From Apteryx mantelli (lineage: Eukaryota > Chordata > Aves > Apterygiformes > Apterygidae): DNA of 64,000 nt. The position numbers and the translations under genes are program-made. Each line of letters starts with the position of its first letter. Position 1 is the first letter of the stretch. The stretch covers positions 132,520,516-132,584,515 of the forward strand of contig NC_089980.1 of NCBI RefSeq assembly GCF_036417845.1. The letters are read 5' to 3'. Below are positions 52,303-63,960 of this stretch, in pieces. Under the pieces are notes generated by a model. That model saw nothing but the letters and a program-made list of their open reading frames with translations, had not been told where the DNA came from and ran no database searches.

Positions 52303-53185
52303 CTGGCAGGTCAGCTGCGGCCTCTATACCAACCTACACTGTCAGAGTAATAAATAACATTGTCTTATTTTAGGTCTATCAGAAAAGAAAGATATGTGTG
52401 ATGTACCACAGAGCTAAGAAGTCGTTTTTTTTACTGCATTTATACAGTATTTCCATGAATGTCACTGACGGTCAGCACAGATTTGTCACAAAGTTATAGA
52501 TAAAACAAAGACCTTATTATGAAATTTTATTATACTTTGTGTTTTGGGTGTTTTTTTGGTGGAAGGGGAAAGATGGTTTGACTTCTCCCCCACTCCCCCT
52601 TCCTATGACTAATAAAAAGATAGATATAACCCTGATCTGAACAGGACAGGAGGGGAGTGAACAGCCATTTGGATTCTGTATATCTTCTAGATAGGAACAG
52701 ATATGGACCTTGAGTGGTACCTAGAGGGTGACTGGGGAACTAGCATCTCTCTCTGCTACCTCTACGGTTGAAAGTCTTGGTATTAAGAGTTTAATCGTAT
52801 AAGAACTGAACACAATTCTCTCCCATTTACTTTACTGGGAATGGAGGTCATAAACACCTTCTGGAGGTGGCTTTTATGGCGACATGAAAAAAGAAGTAAC
52901 AGGAGGACAGGAAAACCACCAAATTCAAAGGGATTTTTTCCCATTACATTAATGGACTTGCAGCTGGATCTATAGTAACCATCTCCTTGCTTCTCTTTAT
53001 ATGGCTAGAATCACTTCATGAAGTTTCACGGCAAGAAAGACCCTGCACGGGTCGTGGTCAAAAACAAGAAATAAGATCAGAAGAGCCATGACTCTTGGCA
53101 GATCTTATGTTGGGTAAATTTTTAGAACGGCTGTCTAGAGCATTGTGTACTTAAAGATATACCACTACTCAAAGAAATAAATTAC
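52303..53185. other. Sequence between the CR1 and the last visible OPN5 exon
   Basis: Directly 3' of the OPN5 exon in gene orientation. It begins (minus strand) with the splice donor GTAATT at 53185. It is AT-rich with no recognisable exon or repeat. It is likely the start of the last OPN5 intron; if the gene instead ends at the TAA after NKSR it would be 3' untranslated sequence. Confidence 0.6.
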
Positions 53186-53430
53186 CTGGATTTATTCAAA
53201 GAGCTCTTCTTCTTCAGGGTCTTCAACCCACCTGACCGGCAACAGGCAAACTTACAATCAATGACCTGGTAAATAATTGGGTTGTACATGGCTGCTGACT
53301 TTGCAAGCAAAGTTGGTACCACTGAAAACTGAATGGGAACTGAATCCGGCTGTCCAAACGCTGACCACACAGACACCACAGCGTAAGGGATCCAGGCAAT
53401 GAGGAATCCTGCACAGATCAGCATTGCCAC
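53186..53430 (-). CDS. OPN5: Opsin-5 (neuropsin), exon encoding TM6, TM7 with the retinal lysine and helix 8
   Basis: Fourth visible exon, 245 bp (81 codons plus two bases). The acceptor is TTTTCCTCTCACAAG| and the donor ATCCAG|GTAATT. It begins VAMLICAGFLIAWIPYAVV (TM6, with the conserved WxPY). TM7 follows as LLAKSAAMYNPIIYQVID, holding the Schiff-base lysine that carries retinal in opsins and the NPxxY motif. After it come FACCRSGG, where the paired cysteines are likely palmitoylation sites, and a lysine-rich tail. Known OPN5 proteins continue for roughly twenty more residues, so a further exon is expected downstream at lower coordinates. I could not locate it. If the donor is not used, the next full codon is TAA at 53184-53182, ending the protein after NKSR. 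Confidence 0.93.
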
Positions 53431-56267
53431 CTTGTGAGAGGAAAACAGAAAAGAGAGAAAGGAGTTAACCTAGCAGAATTGTCCTTACTGACAGCACAGC
53501 ACACAGCTATGCAGAATGCTGAGGAATGTGCCATAGAATGGAAAAATTATAACCCGCTTCAGATAAATTTACAGCATGAACAAAACCTGCCATGCATTTC
53601 ACTTCTTTTTATTTAGCTCCTGTTTTCCTTTGACTTTTCACAGAATAGCTGGTGATTCTATTAACACAGACCTTTTAAAATGCCATAAGGTCAGCCTAAA
53701 CATGAGGAAACTAAATGAGATCTCAGAAAATAATAATTCTTTGACATCAAATTTAAATTATTTAAGGAGGGAAATCCTTTTAAAGAATACAGATTTTCTT
53801 TTTTTTTAGAGAATTTAACATAAAAATGTGAAATTCCTGGAAAACTTTAGGAAGATCTGAAACCATTTGAAATGAATGCTGGTTAAACTGGAAACATTTC
53901 CTGTAGAGCTTTTCTTTTTGAGGGGGTTATTTGAGGAGTCCCTCATTTCTATTTATGGGAAGAGGCTATCCTCTTCCCATCAAATACTCCTTAGAACAGT
54001 CAAAAAAACAGGCTCTTTTTTTCCATTGCAGGACGAAACTGGTGTGCACCAAGAAAACAAAACATTAAAAGATTAATCAAGTGCAAGTCTTCCATATTCT
54101 GGGTCCTTTGAAATCAGACTCCAAACATCATAAAACCAAAGTCTTTGAAGAAGCTTCCAGGACTGAAGTGGGTCCTGATGGTGTTGGGGAGTAGGGGATC
54201 CTGAGTGTCTCTGTAGGTGAGCTGGTTTAGGAAGGGATATTCCTGTCTATATCTGTTGTAGCTCTTTCTTCTGTATCACCAGTACCAGGCACTGAGGCAA
54301 GAACAAAGGGAACTAGGAAATGAAGGAAAAAGAAATTGCAATGCCCTGAATCTAACACAGGGCTTCTTCTCCTCTTGTAGGCTGTGCTGATGTTGCACAG
54401 AGAAGACGTCAAAACCCAGTGCAACTGATAACCTGTCATGATGGAAGATGTCTGTAAGAGGAGGATGGAGAGCTTTGCCAAATCAGGTTCATCTTCTGCC
54501 TGCACCTGGGGTGGGGTCTGTGACCTTTCTTCCAGTGGAAAAATGCCAACCATTTTAATCCTTTTCCATGTGGAAAAAGCAAGCATGAAGTCATTCAAGA
54601 AGGCACAGGCTGTTAAACCTCTGGGAATACCCACAACAATAGATAGAAATTAATGTATTTACCTGCATAATCTAGAATCGAAATTAATGGGAATTTAATT
54701 GAGAGTGACAACTCTAGTATATTATCTACTTTTTCCTTTGCCAAACCATACTATGGATTTCATACTCCATTAGAATCTGTAGATGCATTGAAAAAACAAA
54801 TGTCGACAGAATGTTTGGTTTGCAATCCCTGGTAAATAAGAAATGCACTTTCTTATAATGTCAAGAAATGTAGCCATGGAAATATTTAATTTAAATATTA
54901 AAGAAAATATGTTTGGAGGCAAAATTTGTGATTCATTTACTTTACCTGAACCAGCCCATCTGCCCTCAGTCGCAGCATGACATAGCTTCAAATCACATAT
55001 GTAATAAAACATACTGAAGAGCACATTCTATCATACCACTGCCATTGACAGACTATTTATTATTCAGCACCCTCTCTGATTTTAGTACATGCGCGGTCAT
55101 TTAGAATGAAGCAATTAGCAGGTTTGCAACACAAAGTCACCAGCAAGCAATAGTTTGGGGGATACTGCATTGTCCTCAACCTTTGTTTTCACATCCTGAT
55201 GGCAACATTATTGAGGGGGAAATTTTATGCTTTTATGCTCTTTTCTTGTCCATCACAGGGATCTCAAACTCAGCCTGTTTTAGAAGTTGTGCTGTAGGGT
55301 TGAATGGGTTGTGATGGAGACTCATTTTCCAACTTATGTATATCCCAGCATTAGTAGTACATCTTTACCAGCTGTATTGGCAGCACTGACCATACTGGTA
55401 GCAAGCTGAGCTTCCCAGATATGTTCTGGCACAATATTACTTCTTGCTGTATGTCATAAAAATTTCAGTTCTACTCCCAAAAATGTAATAAAATGAATGT
55501 TTGCTCAGTCAAGCAATCAAAGCATGTTGCTTGCCTCCCTCCTGACCTGGTTCACAGAGGCTGGCGAATCTTTTACAACTAAGAAATCTCATTTTGCTTA
55601 TAACAAGACTTTATTTTGAGCGAATTTCTGGCACAATAACTAGTATCAACAAGGATCATTGCTGTCACCACTGCCAAACAGAAAAAGAGATTAAATTAGA
55701 AAGGGAAAATAAGGCATGGTCTGAGAAGGAAAACATTTTTTTATCACTTGCATGCATTTCTATCAGCAGCTCATGACTGAACCTAAATGATAAATTATTT
55801 GCATAAGAAGAATTGCAGTATCACAAGAGTGCCTTTTGTTTAGATCTTCCTTAATAGAGAACTATAAGCTGTCTGAAGGTACTTGCACTTGTCTCAAATA
55901 CCTTAAAATAACTCTTTACAACTGCTTCTGAAAGCTAAGGGAGTTTTATGATGGGCAACAGGGCCAAAGAGAGATGATACGACTTCTGTAAGGTCATGCA
56001 GGAAGTTTATGGCAGAGCTTCAGACTGAATCATGATCTCAGGGACTCTGGTGCACTACTCACAAAAATATGTTACAGCTTCCTTCTTATCCCACCTTGAC
56101 AGCATTGAAGGAGAAAGCTAGAACAATCACTTTCAGAGCATCGTACTATCACTCAACATAGTAGACACAGTAGAACATTACTGTACTTGGAACTAGATAT
56201 TGCTGAATTTCTCCAAGGCTACTTTTAGGATCTGATGAAGCAAAGTGAGTTAAATCTTCCTACTTAC
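53431..56267 (-). other. OPN5 intron between the TM3-loop and TM6-TM7 exons
   Basis: This 2,837 bp intron has a GTAAGT donor and a CAAG acceptor and is phase 0. It contains a MIR-like SINE (described separately). Otherwise it is AT-rich sequence in which I recognise no further exon, RNA gene or strong repeat. Confidence 0.85.
55930..56065 (-). repeat. Ancient MIR-like SINE fragment
   Basis: The plus strand reads like the reverse complement of the MIR SINE. It has a segment like 'cttctgtaaggtcatgcagg' (compare MIR 'cttgcccaaggtcacacagc'), then 'ggcagagc', then 'ctctggtgcactac' near the end. These are the well-known conserved blocks of MIR, so the element is on the minus strand. It is highly diverged, as expected for an element more than 100 million years old. 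It lies inside an OPN5 intron. The assignment is from remembered consensus; exact ends are approximate. Confidence 0.65.
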
Positions 56268-56602
56268 CTTGGTCAGCTTCATTTCAAGTATGTGGCTGTT
56301 CTGAATCCTGGTATCGTAGTGAGCAACCTCTTTGGTGGATGACTTGACTTTTAAAATGATTTTGACATAGGAAAACACAATCACTGCAGTTGGGAACAGG
56401 AGGCAAAAGAAAAGAATACTCAGAATAAAAGCCTGTCCAGCCACTGATGCCTGCGCCAGCCACCAGTCCAGAGTGCAGGAGGTCCCAAAAGGCTCAGGAG
56501 CATAGTTCCCCACACCAGCAAAAGGCACCGTAGCCCAGAACGTAGCGTAGGCCCAGATTATAGCCAGACAGATAAAGGCATGGTGTCTCTTAAGCCAGGT
56601 AC
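56268..56602 (-). CDS. OPN5: Opsin-5 (neuropsin), exon encoding TM4, second extracellular loop, TM5 and third cytoplasmic loop
   Basis: Third visible exon, 335 bp (111 full codons plus two bases). The acceptor is ATTTTCCAG|GTACC and the donor ACCAAG|GTAAGT is near-consensus. It encodes TWLKRHHAFICLAIIWAYA (TM4), the second extracellular loop with PEPFGTSCTLDWW, where the cysteine is the expected disulfide partner of the TM3 cysteine, then TM5 (FILSILFFCLLFPTAVIVF) and the basic third cytoplasmic loop ending in LEMKLTK. The spacing and motifs are those of the opsin family, and the PEPFGTSCTLDWWLAQASV stretch is characteristic of OPN5. No stop or frameshift is seen. Confidence 0.95.
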
Positions 56603-59600
56603 CTGGAAAATAATTCAAGAGTTACAACTGCACATCCATGTATATTTGACACAAACTTGTCTTCTACACATGCAGTAAGAGCTTGTTTGACAACCACTGT
56701 AGGGTTCATCTCACCTCCTTCTAGGTATCTACAGTGACACCTAAGCTGGCCACCCTAGGCTCCCTTCACACCTAATGGAGAGAAATAGACACATGTAGGG
56801 AGGGTTCCACCTTACATATTTTAGATCTCTACTTTAAGTTGTGATGAATTACAACCTAAAAGAGTCCTACAAATGCAACCCAGACAGGTAGCTCAGATAT
56901 GGTCACAGGTATCTTGTCTAGCAGTTTTCAAAACTGCTTTGTGGTCTGTAGAGGTATATTCATAACATGTTGGCCTGCTGACATGGAGATCTGACCCACA
57001 TTCATGACTAAGCTTTTTATTCATCCCTTTCATTGTTCAGTATGACGACTCACTAGCTGGAACTGTATGATGTAACTTACATGATTTCCTATTCCTGTCG
57101 CTATTTATTAGCTGGCTGAAGTTTGATCTCAAGACACTTCTCAACATAAATCAGTAACCCAAGGGATTGAAAGACAAGAGTGTACAGAGAAAATAACACA
57201 CAGGTTTATTTTTATCTTGTCATTCTTTTCCTATCTTTCATCTGTAAGAATAAGCATTGTACTTAGCTACGTACATGAGACTCTGATTTATAAATAGATT
57301 ATAGTATATAAGTAGCAAACATTGATTACTGTATGTACTAAGCTCTGTGACCTCAAAAGCTTTCCCAATTTGTGGAATACTGCATGAATACAGAATATGC
57401 TATAGACCCCTGTCTTGGAGGACACTGTTGAATCTAAATATAGAAAAGTTCTTACTTTCCACAGGGAGAAAGGCAAATTATGATCTGTCTCCCAGATTTC
57501 ACATGCAGTTTGTCCATCAAAACAGTTTTCCAAGCAAGCAGGTACTCATGAATTAGGAATAGCCTTAATTGTGTCATCTTAACTTTATTCCTCACTAGTT
57601 TGGCTAATGCCTGAGGGCTGGAGCTCTCACCAAGAGTTTTGAGAACTGCTATGTTTCCTCACCCCATGTACTGTGCAACATGGTATTTTTTTTATATCTG
57701 TCAAATGATCCCCACTCACCAATGCCAGCAATTCCTCAGGTACATATGGTCAGAAGAATTTGTGATAGATGTTTTCACATTTTCTTGCCCATTGACTTTA
57801 TTAAATGTTAATGACATGCATGGTGTTGTGGGGTGGAATATTGTCTCACTGCCCACCTTACATACAACTCTATTTCAGGTAACAAAAGCTTCAATTTATA
57901 AGTTTTCCATCATCTCCTATATTCAACCTGTTGGATTCATATAGGAATTACCAAGTGACATTCTATGACTTATATGAAAACTCAGACTAAAGTGTTATAA
58001 TAGCTCCTTTTGCCTTAAAAGCACTAATTTGTCTTCATTCCCCAGCCACTGACATAAAAACAATGACAGTTTCTGTTGGATAGCTTTCTTGAGGGTTTGA
58101 GAACAACTGAAAATAAAACCAAAGCAAAACAAACAACTTCAATTTGAAAGCAAGCAGAGCCTCTTCTCCAGCTGAATTTACCTTTCCAGATCACTAGAAG
58201 GATAATGAGCACTGACGTATTCAAGCACGACACCTGAGAGGCAGGAGGGAGGCTTGTTGTGTTCAGGTGGAAAAAAATAGAGAAACAGTAGCGCGAGGAC
58301 CAAAACATTGGCACTATTTTCACAGCTGTTGTGAAAACCTTAAAATGGAAGAATGGTGCAGGAAAAGTCAGGCAGCAAATCCTAGGTCTCAGGACCATAA
58401 ACCTGATCAAAAATCCTTATACAGAAAATGGTTACATTAACTGCATAGACTGAATTTGCTACCTGTTTACTGCTCTCCATCATTGTGTTTGGACAACCAC
58501 GATCAGACAGTGCTAGACAAAAAGGGGTTGAGTGTTCTGTCTCTCTTGAACTCAGATGTCATGCTAGATACCTAAATCTGTCCTATGCACCAGAGAACTA
58601 TGTTGATAATAGCCTTACAGAGAGAACTGAAATCCTACTAAATGTGAATGTTGTACGTAAAACTCAGTGAATGAGATGTTCCCTGCACTCATATTTAAGG
58701 AAAAAAAACACACAGACATTCCAAGATCTATGACAGCAGATCTCAGTGCAGTGCCACAGCTTTTAATTAACGTAACACTCAGCTATTGGACACACCAGCT
58801 TACCCATACTTCCTAGCTGAAAACATTTCTTAAAATTTAATGTTGCATGACTGATATTCATGTCATTATAAAGGGACCCATTGCATGTCCCTCAGTCACA
58901 TGGGCAAGGTGCTTCTCATATGAAAAGTCACTTTAAGTATTCCCCTTATTTTGTTGGGGAATTTGTCCCTTCCAATGCAAGAAAAATATCTTTCCAAACT
59001 GGGCCAAAATCCTTTAACTGGAAAGAATGGAGCATATAATACTTCATATTCAAAATCGATTCAAGATATTGATGGATATGGTGATAACAGCTTTCATTGC
59101 TAAATTCATTTCATCCTCTCAAGATCCATCTCTGTTCATTATGTCCTACTGCATGTCCGAATCTTGTAGATGCTTTAAATACCTTGCCACATATCTTAAA
59201 GGAATTTAGGCACCTGAGGAGGAATACTGTTGTGTGCCAGGCCATAAGACTCTGCAAGACGTGCAGTGCTTGAATCTGTTAACTTCAACAGGCCTTGATA
59301 GGCACAAAGTGATTTATCCATGAGCAATTACTAAAACCCATGGCTTAAACTGACAATAGAGGGACAACAGTGAAGAGGATATGACCAGCTATACAAATTT
59401 AGCTGAGCTTACTTGGGTCATGAAAATATGTTTCTTTTATCTGCGTGTTCCTCTCTCTACTTATCAAAAGCATTTTGAAGAGCTTAAGTATAATTTCAGT
59501 CTAGAAAACTTGCATTACAGTGACAGGATGAAAAGCTTAAGATGCTTAATTTATCCAAGAAGAGTTTAAGAGCACAGCTTTAGTGGTGGTGAGGGGCTTA

Positions 59601-60069
59601 TGCAATTCAGCAAGGAAAGCATAACAGATCCCAGAGCTGAAAGTTGAGTTTGACCTAGATCTTTTCCTGGACATTAGTCCGTGGATTAATCAACCATCAG
59701 TACTATTTACTCACCATAACTTTACATATTAAAATGGAGACTTGCTACTTTCCTGATAGCATGGATCTAATCCAAGAGAAGTTCTGATTTTGATTCAGGA
59801 ACATTTAACAAAATTCTGACCTATATTATGCAGAAAATTATCATAGATGATCAAAACAGTTGCTTCTGGTCTTAGGAATCCTTCACGATTTTATCTGCAT
59901 TTGCTATACATTTGATTCTTCTCTTATTTCATTCTACTTGGGAGCAGAAAATCATATGCAATTGTTTTGTATTCCTTACCCTGTTTGCTCACAACTGTAA
60001 TAGCCTAGAGCTTCTTGGAGGGGAGGAAGGGGGGATGTAGTGTCACTTAACATAGTTTTTCTTTCGTAC
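56603..60069 (-). other. OPN5 intron between the TM3 and TM4-TM5 exons
   Basis: This 3,467 bp phase 1 intron has a GTACGA donor and a TTCCAG acceptor. I see no repeat family or additional exon that I can support. Open frames inside it (for example minus strand 58410-58024) show no known domain and look like chance. Confidence 0.85.
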
Positions 60070-60240
60070 CATAAGACAAATGACAGATTTTTAGGTATCT
60101 ATCCAGGCTGACAGCTGTCATGGTAATAAGGCTCCCACAGCCAAAGAAGAAACCAGCCCATCCGTACCAGCGGCAGCCCATCCATCCAAACACCCAGCGG
60201 TGAGAAAAGAAGGAAATGATACTGAAGGGTTTTCCTACAA
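60070..60240 (-). CDS. OPN5: Opsin-5 (neuropsin), exon encoding end of TM2, first extracellular loop and TM3
   Basis: Second visible exon, 171 bp. The acceptor is TTTTCTCCTTTTGAAG| and the donor TTATG|GTACGA, both phase 1 and compatible with the flanking exons. It encodes VGKPFSIISFF, the first extracellular loop with RWVFGWMGCRWYGWAG, and TM3 with FFFGCGSLITMTAVSLDRY. The cysteine of GCRWYG is the expected partner of the disulfide to the second extracellular loop. DRYLKI is the D/ERY G-protein-coupling motif at the cytoplasmic end of TM3. The frame is open throughout and ends inside the glycine codon of HLSYG. Reading past the donor runs into unrelated residues and a stop, which supports the splice site. 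Confidence 0.94.
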
Positions 60241-60744
60241 CTTCAAAAGGAGAAAAGAATGTCAGCTGAAATCCATCACTGCTAAAACCACCCTTTTTCA
60301 GAAAAACAAAACCCCCCTTTGCCCAAAGCTGATACCAGTAAAAATGCAGAAACGTGTTTGCTCTGCAAAATGAAGAGGGGACTCCAGGCACAACAGATGT
60401 GATGACTTGCATGCCCTCCATCCACAGGGCTTAGCCTAACGAAGCTTCACTGTTGCTTCACTGTGCAGACCACATGAACCAGAAGTTAAACCCATACTAA
60501 TGGTACTGAGCCTTTGCAAGCTCTTCCCATCAGGAAAACTTCAGAATATGGGTTAAGACCACACGCAAACACATGGTAGTCTACAAACAGTATGGGTAAA
60601 ACTGGACTTGAGGACAGGCACAGACCCAGTTAGGCTTATCAACTTAGTGTCTTCACACACAGAGTAAAGAAATTTGCCTTCAGAGAGGACATTGGCAAAT
60701 GTGCCAAGGCCCAAAAGTAGGATGCATCTTGTGGTAAAGCATTA

Positions 60745-61055
60745 AGTTAGGAAGGAGGATGGTGATATGGTTGGAGCATGGACATGTGCTGCAGAGGGAG
60801 TGGCTTCAATTCCTGTCCATATCACACATTTCCTAGGTCACCCTCAGCAAGTCACCTGGCCACAGATACTCAAAATTTTAAACACCCCCACCTTAATTAG
60901 CCATCCAAACAGAAGAGAGCCACCTAACTCTTTTGGAGAAGCTGTCCTAGTGGCTCCCTAGGTTAGTTCTCCATTTGTAAAAGTGGGTGGTGTGTTATGA
61001 AAGAAATTAGATTAGATGATATATTGTTCCATTCTGACCTTAAAACAGCCTACCG
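60745..61055 (+). repeat. Old tRNA-derived SINE (MIR-like) with a CR1/L3-like tail
   Basis: The segment begins with a tRNA-like head. It includes 'ggcttcaattcctgtc', similar to a polymerase III B box, then a core with 'tcagcaagtcacctggcc', matching the MIR core block around 'gggcaagtcac'. A later block 'ctccatttgtaaaagtggg' matches MIR 'cctcatctgtaaaatggg'. The right end, 'tagattagatgat' followed by 'ttctgaccttaaaa', resembles CR1/L3 3' tails. About 90 bases between the core blocks are not explained. The subfamily is uncertain. Confidence 0.5.
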
Positions 61056-62740
61056 TTATTCATATTCTTCCCAAATATTGTGAGAATGAGTAAGTTTGGG
61101 CACTGGAAATTTCCAGTTGGAAATCTCCACCTAATAATTATTTTCATCTCAAACTGGATGCAAAAAATGGAATGGGAGAGAAACGCAATGTAATGGAAGA
61201 GAAAACTCAAAAATTTACACTTCAGAAACATCAGCATGTTTTCAGAATGCTTCATTTCTCCCTATTGGACTGACCTGAAATGCTAAAAAGCCTGAACAGT
61301 TCAGCACTGAACTGCAACATTAAAACAACATTAAATATTTAACTTAACCTTCCGGTGACTGCATATTCCTGTAGGCGCATTGCTGGAGCATCTCAAGCAG
61401 TTGAGAGCATCTCCAGCTGCCCTGGGCCAGTTTCCCTGGCTGAATTTACAGTCTATAATCTCAGCGTAGCTCAGTGAATTCCTTTATGGAAAGGGTGCTT
61501 CTAGGGAGCACAGCACACAGGAAAAAATAGTCTCCCAGACTACGATTCCCACAAGGCACCTTTTGTATAGAAATAGAGACACAAGTCCCTATTTTGCTGA
61601 AGTCATCTTAAGTAAAATATTTTCTATGGTTCTCCAGAATATTCCAATTTAGATTAAACTGACCTGAAAGTAAACATTCCACTTCATTCTCAACAGAAAA
61701 TTAAAACATTTCTATTCCAAATCTTGCAGAAAAGGGCCTTTGCTCCATTTTCTATCCCAAAACCATCACGATTGAAAACCCCTGAAAATGAGACTTATTT
61801 TTAAACAACATATTTTGTCATTCTTTTCCTTTAGTGTAAGCCTGTAAGGAAAATTATGCTGAGCCTGAAGGGCTTGATCAGCTCATATTTATAGGCTTTT
61901 CTCCAAGCAGAAAGGGTAGAAATGTACATTCCTTTTTCAAGCAAAAGCTGATCTCCAGGATAAAGGCTTCAAGAAAAGCATGAAATATGGCAAGGTCTAG
62001 GATAAATCCCAAGAGTCAGCAACTTAAATAATGTAAATTATTGCCAGCTGTAAAGGACACCGCATTTATTTGCACAAAACCAACTTCTCTGCAGCAGCAC
62101 AGGAATCAGAGCACGGTATTAGTGAAAAACGAGCCTGATTTCGTTTTAAACAAGCGACTGGTGCCACCCTGTGGACACCTACAGGAAGCAGGGCCGCTGC
62201 AGAATCCGTTTCTTAAACAAGGGGCCAAATGTGTGAAATATAAAGATTTTGGAAGGAGTCCCATCTCCAATAGCTCCAACACACAGAACACATCACATTT
62301 CTAGAGTCAACATCTTCCATTAACAAAAAAAAAAAAGGAAAGAAAAGAGAGAAAAAGCATGCATGGCTTTGCCAATCACAGTTATTTTTAATCATAAATC
62401 TTTTACACACAGATAAATTGAAATTCCCAAGGAAGAGAAGGTGACCAAGATCACATGGTATGTTGCTGACAAACCTAGAAAGAGAAACGAGAAGACCTTG
62501 TCCTAAGAGAGCAGTCCCAAGCATGCTGTAGTTTGTATGTTAACAGCTTATACGGTTAAGGGTTATCTCTAGATGTTCTTGATAGGTAGCTACAAAAATT
62601 CTTCTGGTACACTCCATCTCTGTCAAATATGAGCCTTTTAAAATGAGATTGGCTCTTAGGACACGGAGGAGATAGAAGCATCATGGAAGAGGAAAAGAAC
62701 TGCTCCTGTTTTGGGCTGTTGGGTTTTGGTTTTTTGTTTG

Positions 62741-62754
62741 TTTTTTTTTTTTTT
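62741..62754. repeat. T14 homopolymer
   Basis: An uninterrupted run of 14 T, preceded by T-rich sequence, within an OPN5 intron. Confidence 0.95.
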
Positions 62755-63840
62755 GCTTCACTTCAAAGTGAAGCACGGCAAGGATTTGGGGGCAGATGGA
62801 GTAGAGGGAAGCAGTGGTGGAGACGTGCCATCTGAAGACAGGACGGACTGCAGAGACGTGGAAGTGGGCACTGGGAATTTGGGAACGAGCACAGGTGGGA
62901 AGTGCAGAATGGGTGGCACAGACATGCACATATAGAAATTCAGCCACCCCTCAGCTGCTCAGTGGTGCTTTATTAGGGTTGCAGGCACCTGCACCACAGA
63001 CACGAGTTTGTGCTGCACTGGGGAGGTCCCACGCTCAGCAAGGTCACATTGAGCCCTCATACCCGCTGAGCTGTCTGCCACCAGGATATCCTTTTCTAAA
63101 GGACATCCAGTCCTCCCCCTCTCATGTGCGTGCAGCCCTGAGCAGCCTAATGACCTATGCCGAGAGCCAAAGAAATGATCTCCAAGGGCTACTGGCTCTG
63201 CAACTTTGTGCGAACCTTTCCAAAGCTGCCTCCTGACACGCCAGTGATATCCAGGCTGTGGGTTTGAATGAAAATCCTTCCAGCAGGCTGGTCCTGCTCT
63301 TACTCTATAGATTGACACTAATTCTTATTTTCCTGACCAGGGAGAAAAGGGGGTGGTGACTGGAGAGAAAATTGTTAGCTTGAAGAGGCTGATAGCCACT
63401 GATATTTTCCAAATCTTTCCCTTTACGCCCTCACATTTGGCTAGATATGTATTTCTGAGGCACCGGGCTCCCTCCTGCAAGAAAATACCATTTTCTCCAA
63501 TTGTAGAAAAAAAGCTGTTTTGTGCTTATCATATCAGGATGTACATGGGAGCTGTCTTTGAAGGCCTGCCCAGAGCCAAAGTGAACAGGAGTTTTGCTCA
63601 AGTCAGGACCGATAGATTCAACCTTATTTTTCCCTATGTCCTTACCAATTCTTTCCATCAAATTGTTCAGGAACATTTTTTTTCCTATCCTTCTCTTTCA
63701 TTTATATACAAATAATAGAGCAGAAACATCAGTGACAAAAGGCATTTGGGGCTCCCCATGACTTCCAGAGGAACGTCTTGTGCTGCTGCAGAAAGAATGG
63801 TAGGAAAGTAAAAATGAATGAAAATAAAACATCGAATTAC

Positions 63841-63960
63841 CTGAAATGCCCAGATCACACACTGCTAAATTAACAGTCATTATCTCAGCAGGTCTTAGCT
63901 TCTTTTTTCGCTTTGAGGACATAAAAATAACATACCCATTTCCCAGAGTTGAAAGAATCC
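63841..63960 (-). CDS. OPN5: Opsin-5 (neuropsin), exon encoding TM1 to start of TM2
   Basis: First visible coding exon of an Opsin-5 family G-protein-coupled photoreceptor, a plasma-membrane protein that binds retinal and in birds senses UV/violet light in deep brain and retina (family knowledge). The exon is 120 bp. It has a pyrimidine-rich acceptor (TTTTTTTAATTATAG) before 63960 and the donor TCAG|GTAATT after 63841. It encodes GILSTLGNGYV (TM1, with the conserved GN of class A receptors), the basic loop SSKRKKKLRP, and NLAVCDLG (TM2, with the conserved LAxxD). The exon starts in the middle of a glycine codon and ends after the first base of a valine codon, which the next exon completes. 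The upstream exon with the start codon and extracellular N terminus is outside the window. OPN5 rather than OPN5L1 is favoured by the overall match to mammalian OPN5 as I remember it; the paralogue OPN5L2 remains possible. Confidence 0.92.

Larger units (their letters stand above)
60241..63840 (-). other. OPN5 intron between the TM1 and TM3 exons
   Basis: This 3,600 bp phase 1 intron has a GTAATT donor and a TTTGAAG acceptor. It contains a tRNA-derived SINE-like segment near 60,745-61,055 and a 14-base T run at 62,741-62,754. The stretch around 62,780-63,240 is somewhat richer in G and C but shows no supported exon. Confidence 0.85.

Noticed and set aside
58024..58410. Minus-strand open frame of 128 residues inside an OPN5 intron, as a possible extra exon
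   Set aside because: The flanking exons already join in phase with correct opsin sequence; nothing in the frame resembles an opsin or other domain.
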